From contig PMNG01000177.1 of assembly GCA_003162615.1 (NCBI GenBank), forward strand, positions 1 to 12,598: DNA of 12,598 nucleotides, in the 5' to 3' direction. The notes below the pieces were generated by a model. It was not told the DNA's origin. It saw only the letters and a list, made by a program, of their open reading frames with translations, and did not search any database. Both the position numbers and the translations under genes were made by a program. This document shows, piece after piece, positions 7,880-12,598 of this stretch; the first letter of the stretch is position 1, and each line of letters opens with the position of its first letter. The stretch is from Methanothrix sp. Its GTDB lineage: Archaea; Halobacteriota; Methanosarcinia; Methanotrichales; Methanotrichaceae.

Positions 7880-7904
7880 GTATTAATACTCAACTATCAT
7901 GATA
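7880..7904. promoter_or_regulatory. Two short palindromes at the aconitase promoter
   Basis: GTATTAATAC (7880-7889) and TATCATGATA (7895-7904) are perfect 10-bp palindromes separated by 5 bases, 52-76 bases upstream of the aconitase ATG. The first overlaps the best A/T-rich TATA candidate on the minus strand, the second lies just upstream of it. This placement suits an operator for a dimeric regulator, but short AT palindromes arise often by chance. Confidence 0.3.
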
Positions 7905-7961
7905 ACAGGCAGCCGCTCAAGCGTCTCTCTCCCTATTTTCATTTCCAAATCGGCCGAAAGC

Positions 7962-8150
7962 CTATAGAACTGGATTCTGAATCCAAATGAGCTTCTGTCG
8001 TTCTTCAAATCTTATCGAAAATGCTGGATCGATTACCACCTTCTTCAACATTGATACATCCGGGGAGCTGCGTGACTCTATCGCCTCTACAAAACGAGGC
8101 GTAATTCCTTGTTCTGTTCGGTGCAATATTTTGGGGAATGATTCAATCAT
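7962..8150 (-). CDS. Uncertain small ORF overlapping the end of the sequon-rich gene
   Basis: A minus-strand frame from ATG 8150 gives 62 residues beginning MIESFPKILHRTEQG and ending IWIQNPVL. The same frame can start earlier (8168 or 8207), deeper inside the neighbouring gene. From 8150 it overlaps the stop region of the secreted protein by 8 bases, a layout compatible with coupled translation, but no Shine-Dalgarno is visible. Composition is balanced and soluble (VVIDPAFSIRFEERQK). I recognise no family. It could be a real small gene, a fragment of a decayed gene, or noise. The opposite strand is also open here, which lowers confidence. Confidence 0.25.
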   Translation of the reverse strand: MIESFPKILHRTEQGITPRFVEAIESRSSPDVSMLKKVVIDPAFSIRFEERQKLIWIQNPVL

Positions 8151-8595
8151 AATATGTAGTATATCCATGCGGTGTTCCGTCAACTGTACGCATGAGTGAA
8201 ACGCCATTAATTGAAGATTGCCCCGTATTTATTGCACGTTTGATCGGGGTTACTCCGTCGTCAATCACGAAAACTGCCTTGCCGGAAGGTTCGACCTCAA
8301 AGGGAATAGCAGAAGCATTGATAACGACCTTGTTCTTCGAACTGACATTTTCAGGCATGGTTAAATTCTCAAGCATAGTCGCATTCTTAAACTTGGTTGA
8401 ATTCAGGGTGTCAGTCGTGTTAGTATCGTTCAAAAGAACCCTGGACTCTTGAGTAATATTCCCTGTCGGGGCGATTTGGTCTAAGGAACTGGTAGCGTTA
8501 ACCTTATCCTTTACTTGTTCTGCTGAGGCCACTCCCAAAGAAAGAGCCAAAATGGTCGATATCAGTACAAAACTAAATCCCATTAAGCTTTTCAT
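8143..8595 (-). CDS. Secreted protein with a dense N-glycosylation sequon tract
   Basis: From ATG 8595 the product has 150 residues. Shine-Dalgarno GGAGG (8603-8607) is 7 bases upstream; an in-frame TTG one codon earlier is less well spaced. A Sec signal peptide covers about 1-25 (MKSLMGFSF..., cleavage after ASA). The next 70 residues contain nine N-x-S/T sequons: N33, N46, N56, N59, N65, N71, N77, N83 and N93. The C-terminal 50 residues are more globular (KAVFVIDDGVTPIKRAINTG and on to GYTTYYD). It is likely exported and heavily glycosylated, perhaps an envelope or sheath component; that role is inferred and I know no named family. A TATA-like palindrome lies at 8635-8646. It is divergent from the 8930/9037 genes. 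Confidence 0.7.
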   Translation of the reverse strand: MKSLMGFSFVLISTILALSLGVASAEQVKDKVNATSSLDQIAPTGNITQESRVLLNDTNTTDTLNSTKFKNATMLENLTMPENVSSKNKVVINASAIPFEVEPSGKAVFVIDDGVTPIKRAINTGQSSINGVSLMRTVDGTPHGYTTYYD

Positions 8596-8634
8596 CAATT
8601 TTCCTCCACATTTTCCGTGCCGTTTCTCTTACCT

Positions 8635-8646
8635 GAATTTAAATTC
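8635..8646 (-). promoter_or_regulatory. Palindromic TATA-like promoter of the sequon-rich gene
   Basis: GAATTTAAATTC is a perfect 12-bp palindrome, 40-51 bases before the ATG at 8595. Taken as a TATA box, it would start transcription near 8614 and leave a short leader containing the GGAGG ribosome site at 8603-8607. The minus-strand bases just upstream (GGAGA) are purine-rich, as in a BRE. Confidence 0.4.
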
Positions 8647-8929
8647 TCTCCGCGGGCAGCTCGATATAGTAGGTGAATCACGTTCATGAAAGTCTGTCCA
8701 GGCGAGTGCTAAGATCCAGTTCTTGACATCCAAATGGAGTCAAAGATCATAATCTCCCTATTATCTGGAGATAATGGATACTGGAGCCAGTCGTATCCTC
8801 AAAATTGCTCCGTGAGAATTCGGAGCGTCGTGGCGCTTTTTAAGAGCATGATGTGGTCCAGTAGACCCGCAGGCACCTGATTTCGCCGCTCACGAGCTGT
8901 ACTTCCTTTTAGGCGTAAAGGAGATATAA
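8647..8929. other. Divergent intergenic region with a dyad; no gene seen
   Basis: I find no convincing coding frame or RNA gene here. ATTATCT (8760-8766) and AGATAAT (8769-8775) form a 7-bp dyad around GG, followed by CTGGAGCCAG (8781-8790), a 4-bp dyad. GAGCG...CGCTTTTT (8823-8841) is a weak stem followed by T residues. CTTTTTAAGA (8836-8845) is a possible TATA box for the rightward genes, giving a leader of about 60 bases before 8930. Confidence 0.3.
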
Positions 8930-9040
8930 TTGAATATGAATAGCGGGAGAATGAAGGTGAAGAAAGTCTTTATTGGGATGAACGTTCCCGTAAGAAGAAC
9001 TTTGCCGAAGTCAGATGATGCGATAAAGGAGATGTTATGA
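8930..9040 (+). CDS. 36-residue basic peptide, translationally coupled upstream frame
   Basis: From TTG 8930 this frame encodes 36 residues, or 34 from ATG 8936, ending at TGA 9038-9040. The stop overlaps the next gene's start as ATGA (9037-9040), the standard coupling arrangement. Shine-Dalgarno GGAG (8920-8923) is 6 bases before TTG and 12 before ATG, so TTG is favoured; rps13 in this window also uses TTG. The product is basic (MKVKKVFIGM, VPVRRTLPKSDDAIKEML) with no signal peptide or membrane segment. The 10-mer TAAAGGAGAT occurs before this frame (8916-8925) and again inside it before the next start (9024-9033). It may be a leader peptide, a small regulator, or the remnant of a longer gene. 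No family recognised. Confidence 0.45.
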   Translation: MNMNSGRMKVKKVFIGMNVPVRRTLPKSDDAIKEML

Positions 9041-9648
9041 CAAAATCCGTAATCCTCATGGTTTTAGTGTCCATTATGGTGATAGGGGCAAGTTTGTCCT
9101 TCAATGCATTGGCAATCTGTAAGACATGTGGTGGGGACCAGGATTGGTCCGCAAGCGCAAACAATTTTCTTGAGGGTAAGCCCATAAATGATACACCCTC
9201 AAGCTTGAGCAACCCCCAGCAAAACAGACTGAGGAATTTAGATTTCAATTCCAATTTGCTCAAAGATAACACTAGCAAACCTACTAATAGTCCAAATAAT
9301 CTCGCTGCGACGTCAACGATAAATATTAGTCTGATTAACATAAACGCTATGCCCAATCCGGCAAACTCAGGAAGCCCTGTTATGATCACCGCAAGTTTCG
9401 GAGACAACAGTTCAAACTCTCAGAGCATTCCCGAGACTAATATGACGGCTTATGCAACCATTAAAAACTCGGCTGGTGTAGAGGTTGGCAAAGTGAACCT
9501 GGAGCGCACCTCTGGAGAGGAATACGCTGGGATATGGAACGCCAATCTAACAGCAGGGGTCTACAAAGCAACGATAGTTGCATCAGCATCAGGCGTATCA
9601 AAGACGTTCAATGATGCATTGCAGATAGACGTGAGCAAAGCGGCTTAA
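9037..9648 (+). CDS. Secreted Ig-like domain protein
   Basis: The 203-residue product starts with a Sec signal peptide (Lys3, hydrophobic core 5-20, likely cleavage after ALA at 26). A C-x2-C pair (C28, C31) sits at the mature N-terminus; LAIC is a poor lipobox, so a lipoprotein is unlikely. Residues about 32-95 form an Asn/Ser-rich linker. Residues about 96-200 look like a beta-sandwich Ig-type domain (PVMITASFGD, YAGIWNANLTAGVYKATIVASASG, ALQIDV). Sequons occur at N51, N78, N96, N124, N135 and N170. It is probably an extracellular or envelope protein; binding partner unknown. Shine-Dalgarno GGAG (9028-9031) is 5 bases upstream, inside the preceding 36-codon frame, whose stop overlaps this ATG. 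A terminator closes the unit. Confidence 0.75.
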   Translation: MTKSVILMVLVSIMVIGASLSFNALAICKTCGGDQDWSASANNFLEGKPINDTPSSLSNPQQNRLRNLDFNSNLLKDNTSKPTNSPNNLAATSTINISLININAMPNPANSGSPVMITASFGDNSSNSQSIPETNMTAYATIKNSAGVEVGKVNLERTSGEEYAGIWNANLTAGVYKATIVASASGVSKTFNDALQIDVSKAA

Positions 9649-9676
9649 TCTTGCTCACTCATTTTGCATTTTTTGG
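9631..9676 (+). terminator. Stem plus T-tract terminator of the Ig-like gene
   Basis: GTGAGCAA (9631-9638) and TTGCTCAC (9651-9658) form a perfect 8-bp stem with a 12-base loop that contains the TAA stop codon (9646-9648). ATTTTGCATTTTTT follows (9661-9674). This is a well-formed terminator that begins inside the coding sequence. Confidence 0.65.
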
Positions 9677-10027
9677 GGCCTACTGTAATTCTTGGACAGC
9701 TCCTTCTCCTTTAACTTCTCCACCGGTTCTTTCAAAACTGCCTTGTGCTCAACGCTAAGTCTAGCTGCCAGGAGTACGGATGCAGGCTTTGGTCTTAGGG
9801 TTTTAGTCCTGTCTTCTCCCAGGTCTCCTTTGTCCGGCTGCAACCATATGCGTATGTCGGGTGTAGATAATGGTCGGCAAAGAATAATTAACAAGAACGA
9901 TTTGGATTAATTCGCCTTATTATTAATGTATTTGAATTCAAATTTATGTTACGGACGGATCGGCCTAGTTCAAATGAAAGGCCTGCCCGCGCAACATTTC
10001 TTATACTCATAGATTGTCTAAGCGACC
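9677..10027. other. Gap before aroA: weak frames, palindrome and promoter
   Basis: No convincing gene. A minus-strand frame (9894-9655, TTG start) would encode 79 Lys/Glu-rich residues, but it runs through the terminator T-tract and lacks a ribosome site. The plus strand is open over much of the same DNA. It could be a decayed gene end. ATTTGAATTCAAAT (9930-9943) is a perfect 14-bp palindrome about 85 bases before aroA, and TTATAC (10001-10006) is the likely aroA TATA box. Confidence 0.35.
9996..10008 (+). promoter_or_regulatory. TATA box of aroA, leaderless spacing
   Basis: TTTCTTATACTC contains a TATA-like core (TTATAC, 10001-10006) centred about 25 bases before the aroA ATG. No Shine-Dalgarno is found between it and the start codon, so the transcript is probably leaderless. 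Confidence 0.45.
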
Positions 10028-11287
10028 ATGATTGCATCAGTTGAGCGTTCGGTGGTGTCAGGCGAGGTCTATGCTCCGCCATCCAAGAGCTATACTCACC
10101 GGGCCATTCTAATTACTGCGTTAGGTCCCGGTGGCACTGTCAAAAGGCCCCTCATTTCTGCGGACACCAGGGCAACCATCGCTGCATGCGAGGCTTTCGG
10201 TGCCAAAATCACCCGAAAAGACGATATCGAGATCGAGGGTGTTTCGGGCAAGCCCCAGACTCCTGAGGATGTCATAAACGTCCTGAACTCTGGAACTACA
10301 ATGCGCTTCTGTTCTGCAGTAGCTTCCTTGACCAATGGGGCCGTGCTGACAGGCGATGCGTCGATCAGATCCAGGCCAAATGGTCCGTTGCTCAGCGCGT
10401 TAAACGACCTGGGTGTCAATGCCTTCTCCGTCCGGGGAAACGGCAAAGCTCCTTTAGTGGTCCAGGGACGCATGAAAGGCGGAGTGGCAAAGATGAACGG
10501 CAGCGTAAGCTCTCAGTTTCTTTCAGCACTGCTCATAGCTTCGCCACTAGCTGAAGGCGATACCAAGATAATAATTGAGGGCGAACTCAAGTCCCGGCCT
10601 TACGCTGAGATCACCCTGGATATGCTCAAGGAGGCCGGGGCTCGAATCGAGGCTGGCAAGCAGGAATTCGAGGTAGAAGGAGGCCAATCCTACAACCTGA
10701 AGAGCTACACCATTCCGGGAGATTTCTCTTCAGCTTCTTATCCATTGGCTGCAGCAGCAGTGACCGGCGGAGAGGTTGAGGTCCGTGGAGTGCTGCCATC
10801 CCGTCAAGGAGACTCGGCCATCGTGGACATCCTCAGGCGCATGGGCGCGGAGATCTCCTGGGACCAGGTTGAGGGTGTACTCCGGATTAGAGGTGGAGAG
10901 CTAAAAGGGGTCGATGTTGACGCTAGCATGACTCCTGACTTGGTTCCGACCATTGCCGTTCTGGGTTCCCTGGCTAAAGGAAAGACCGTTGTCTTCAATG
11001 CTGAGCACGTTCGCCACAAGGAAACCGACCGGCTCCATGCTATGGCAATCGAGCTCTCCAAGATGGGCGCCGACATAAAAGAGAAGCCGGACGGCCTAGA
11101 GATTATCGGAGGCAGGTTGCATGGTGCCGATGTGAAGGGTTACGATGATCACAGGATCGTCATGGCCCTGGCCGTTGCCGGAATGGCAGCCGGAATGACA
11201 CGAATAGATACTGCTGAGTGCGTGGACGTTTCCTATCCTGGATTTTTCCAGGAGATGGCGAGCATGGGAGCGAGGATCAGCTTCTGA
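10028..11287 (+). CDS. aroA: 3-phosphoshikimate 1-carboxyvinyltransferase (EPSP synthase)
   Basis: AroA transfers the enolpyruvyl group of phosphoenolpyruvate to shikimate-3-phosphate, the penultimate step to chorismate and the aromatic amino acids; cytoplasmic. The 419 residues match the family's usual length. Substrate-binding and catalytic motifs are intact: PPSKSYTHRA (17-26; K20, S21, R25), LNSGTTMRF (86-94), RPNGPL (116-121), SSQFLSALLI (161-170), PDLVPTIAV (303-311, with catalytic D304), RHKETDRL (329-336), DDHRIVMA (373-380) and SYPGFF (402-407). Two inside-out alpha/beta domains are expected. It has no aro neighbours here and sits between the secreted-protein region and the rps13 operon. 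ATG 10028 lies 25 bases after a TATA box and leaves the SKSxxHR motif near the N-terminus, as is normal. UDP-GlcNAc enolpyruvyltransferase is excluded by these motifs. Confidence 0.96.
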   Translation: MIASVERSVVSGEVYAPPSKSYTHRAILITALGPGGTVKRPLISADTRATIAACEAFGAKITRKDDIEIEGVSGKPQTPEDVINVLNSGTTMRFCSAVASLTNGAVLTGDASIRSRPNGPLLSALNDLGVNAFSVRGNGKAPLVVQGRMKGGVAKMNGSVSSQFLSALLIASPLAEGDTKIIIEGELKSRPYAEITLDMLKEAGARIEAGKQEFEVEGGQSYNLKSYTIPGDFSSASYPLAAAAVTGGEVEVRGVLPSRQGDSAIVDILRRMGAEISWDQVEGVLRIRGGELKGVDVDASMTPDLVPTIAVLGSLAKGKTVVFNAEHVRHKETDRLHAMAIELSKMGADIKEKPDGLEIIGGRLHGADVKGYDDHRIVMALAVAGMAAGMTRIDTAECVDVSYPGFFQEMASMGARISF

Positions 11288-11394
11288 GCATGCCTAGGGT
11301 GGACAGTGGCCGAACGTAGCGTCTAGGACATCTGCGGGAGAGTCTGACAGGAAGATGGACAGTAAGTGCCAACTATAGGAGCAACGCAGAGATC

Positions 11395-11412
11395 ATAAGT
11401 CTTATGTATAAG
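11395..11412. promoter_or_regulatory. Alternating ATAAG/CTTAT half-sites at the rps13 promoter
   Basis: ATAAG-T-CTTAT-GT-ATAAG contains two overlapping dyads that share the central CTTAT. The A/T part (TTATGTATAA) is also the best TATA box upstream of rps13, which would place the transcript start near 11432 and leave a leader of about 105 bases. A regulator binding these half-sites would compete with TBP; this is inference. Confidence 0.4.
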
Positions 11413-11490
11413 CAGCGTCTCTTCAATTTGGACTCAATGGACATTCGCCCCACTACGTGGTGATTGGGCGGCGCCGGCAACAGACCGGGG

Positions 11491-11532
11491 CTGCTCCAGA
11501 GTGTACTCTCTGGCTATCCAGACATCTGGAGG
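11491..11532 (+). promoter_or_regulatory. rps13 leader with two alternative folds over the ribosome site
   Basis: Four complementary blocks precede the rps13 start. A is CTCCAGAG (11494-11501), B is CTCTGG (11508-11513), C is TCCAGA (11517-11522) and D is TCTGGAGG (11525-11532), which contains the Shine-Dalgarno GGAGG. Fold 1 pairs A with B (6 bp, 6-base loop) and C with D (5 bp, 4-base loop). Fold 2 pairs A with D (7 bp, covering GGAG) and encloses a B-C hairpin (5 bp, 4-base loop). Both reduce access to the ribosome site to different extents. Bacterial S13-S4 operons are autoregulated by S4 on the leader; an archaeal equivalent here is inference. Confidence 0.45.
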
Positions 11533-11538
11533 AATAAT

Positions 11539-12081
11539 TTGGCAAAGGATAAACCTAAAAAGGCAGAAGAGAAGCCTGAGAAACCTAAGAAGGCCGAAGA
11601 GGCCGAAGAACTCAAGCACATAGTTCGCATTATGAACTCGGACCTGGAGGGGAAGCGACAGGTCCACATGGCTCTAGCTGGCATGAAGGGCGTAGGCCGC
11701 AGAACTGGCCGGATCTTCGCTGAAAAGGCCGGAGTGGACCCCTATGCAATTCTGGGTCTTTTGCCGGACGAGAAGATCAACGATCTTAAAAAGGTCATAG
11801 AAGAGGCCAGCGCAAACCTACCTGTGTGGATGATGAACAGAAGAAAGGACATCGAAACAGGCCTGGACAAGCACGTCATGGGAATGGACCTCGCTATGAC
11901 CCTGAGAGAAGATTTGGACCTTATGAAGAAGATGAGGTCCTACAAGGGCATCAGGCACGAGCGCGGTCTGCGGGTTAGAGGCCAGAAGACTCGGTCCACA
12001 GGTCGAACTGGCGCTATTGTGGGAGTAAGCAGGAAGAAGGAAGGAGCACCTGCGGCGGCACCGGCGGCAACTAAGGAGTAG
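11539..12081 (+). CDS. rps13: Small-subunit ribosomal protein S13 (uS13)
   Basis: uS13 lies in the head of the 30S subunit and contacts the P-site tRNA and the B1 bridges. From TTG 11539 the product has 180 residues. The start is set by GGAGG (11528-11532) 6 bases upstream; the open frame back to 11464 is leader. Residues 1-25 are a Lys/Glu/Pro extension (KPKKAEEKPEKPKKAEEAEE). The S13 domain follows: HIVRIMNSDLEGKRQV, the helix-hairpin-helix ALAGMKGVGRRTGRIFAEKAGV (tRNA/rRNA contact), then SYKGIRHERGLRVRGQKTRSTGRTG near residues 132-157. The tail is Ala-rich (APAAAPAATKE). Archaeal S13 is usually near 150 residues, so both ends look extended. rps4 follows after 8 bases, the order of the archaeal rps13-rps4-rps11-rpoD operon. 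Confidence 0.95.
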   Translation: MAKDKPKKAEEKPEKPKKAEEAEELKHIVRIMNSDLEGKRQVHMALAGMKGVGRRTGRIFAEKAGVDPYAILGLLPDEKINDLKKVIEEASANLPVWMMNRRKDIETGLDKHVMGMDLAMTLREDLDLMKKMRSYKGIRHERGLRVRGQKTRSTGRTGAIVGVSRKKEGAPAAAPAATKE

Positions 12082-12089
12082 TGGTTTAA

Positions 12090-12598
12090 ATGGGATATCC
12101 AGGAAAGAACCGCAAAACGTACAGCAGGCCGAAAACTCCCTTCCAGTCAGAGAGGATTGCCGGAGAGGTGGAGCTGGTAAAGTCCTTCGGGCTTCGAAAC
12201 AAGAGAGAGCTGTGGAAAGCCCAGGCAGTCCTTCGGAAGTACAGGCACTCCAGCCGGACGCTGCTGGCATTTGTCGCATCTGGTCAGGCTGATCCGAAGG
12301 TGGAAGCTATTCTAAACCGCCTTAAGAAGTACGGCATGCTCAAGGAAGATGGCGACTTGGATGCAGTTTTATCCATGAAGATTACCGATGTTCTGGAAAG
12401 AAGACTGCAGACGCAGGTTTACCGCCAGGGGCTGGCTAACTCGATGAAGCAGTCCAGGCAGTTCATCACCCATGGTCACGTTCAGGTTTCTGGGCGAAGG
12501 GTGACTATTCCGAGCTACCTAGTAAAGCGCGGCGAAGAGATGACCCTAGACTACTATCTTGGATCACCTATGGCCAAGGAAGGCCATCCAGAGAGATC
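12090..12598 (+). CDS. rps4: Small-subunit ribosomal protein S4 (uS4), 3' end beyond window
   Basis: uS4 is a primary 16S rRNA-binding protein that nucleates the 30S body. ATG 12090 opens a frame of 169 complete codons that is still open at the right edge, so the gene is truncated only by the window. The N-terminus MGYPGKNRKTYSRPKTPF is typical of archaeal/eukaryotic S4, which lacks the bacterial zinc region. The S4 RNA-binding domain begins at about residue 103: RRLQTQVYRQGLA, then SRQFITHGHVQVSGRRVTIPSYLV, then KRGEEMTL. AAGGAG at the end of rps13 (12073-12078) is 11 bases upstream, which suggests coupled translation. Same operon as rps13; in bacteria S4 is the autoregulator of this cluster. 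Confidence 0.95.
   Translation, partial: MGYPGKNRKTYSRPKTPFQSERIAGEVELVKSFGLRNKRELWKAQAVLRKYRHSSRTLLAFVASGQADPKVEAILNRLKKYGMLKEDGDLDAVLSMKITDVLERRLQTQVYRQGLANSMKQSRQFITHGHVQVSGRRVTIPSYLVKRGEEMTLDYYLGSPMAKEGHPER

Noticed and set aside
7987..8199. 70-codon plus-strand frame antisense to the uncertain small ORF
   Set aside because: No ribosome site, Cys/Ser/Ile-rich composition, and it runs into the end of the better supported 8143-8595 gene on the other strand.
9692..9910. 72-codon plus-strand frame before aroA
   Set aside because: Ser-rich, no ribosome site, no family, and it overlaps an equally weak minus-strand frame.
11288..11463. tRNA gene upstream of rps13, as found before some archaeal ribosomal operons
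   Set aside because: No GGTTC-type T-loop and no acceptor stem pairing could be found.
11464..11538. Longer S13 starting at TTG 11464
   Set aside because: There is no ribosome site at 11464, whereas GGAGG is ideally spaced before TTG 11539. The upstream DNA is structured leader.
1..12598. CRISPR array, transposase, integrase or inverted-repeat-flanked element
   Set aside because: No regularly spaced repeats and no recognisable mobile-element protein were found on either strand.

Overview
The window looks like chromosomal DNA of a methanogenic archaeon, most likely of the order Methanosarcinales and possibly Methanothrix (Methanosaeta). The domain call is firm. There is an adjacent pair of archaeosine tRNA-modification genes (tgtA and arcS), archaeal-type ribosomal proteins S13 and S4 in the archaeal order, and start sites where a TATA-like box sits about 25 bases before the ATG, as in leaderless archaeal transcripts. 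The genus is inference only. It rests on the moderate base composition, the Aquifex-type aconitase (Methanosarcinales use a partial oxidative TCA branch) and several small secreted proteins rich in N-glycosylation sequons. No methanogenesis gene is present to confirm it.

Layout, left to right. The left edge holds a possible partial minus-strand frame, then a small three-helix membrane protein (372-635, +). A threonine ammonia-lyase with a C-terminal ACT domain follows (805-2010, +). It converges on the archaeosine operon, which is transcribed leftward: tgtA (start 5225) and then arcS (start 3814), overlapping by 17 bases. A compact AT-rich divergent promoter separates tgtA from a secreted protein of unknown function (5314-5835, +). 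That gene converges on a 647-residue aconitase (5885-7828, -).

From 7829 to 10027 is an accessory-looking stretch. It holds an uncertain small minus-strand frame, a sequon-dense secreted protein (8143-8595, -), a divergent regulatory gap with a dyad, a 36-codon frame (8930-9040, +), and a secreted Ig-like protein (9037-9648, +) that starts inside the stop of the small frame. A stem plus T-tract terminator follows, then a gap with a 14-bp palindrome. The right end returns to core genes: aroA (10028-11287, +), then the start of a ribosomal protein operon with rps13 (11539-12081) and rps4 (12090 to the window edge).

How the genes relate. TgtA inserts preQ0 at G15 of tRNA and ArcS modifies it towards archaeosine, so overlap and co-transcription make sense. 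IlvA feeds isoleucine synthesis, aconitase feeds 2-oxoglutarate and glutamate, and AroA feeds aromatic amino acids, so the metabolic genes are biosynthetic and not linked to each other. The features most worth a second look are the rps13 leader, which can fold in two mutually exclusive ways that both engage the Shine-Dalgarno region, and the 36-codon frame translationally coupled to the secreted Ig-like protein.
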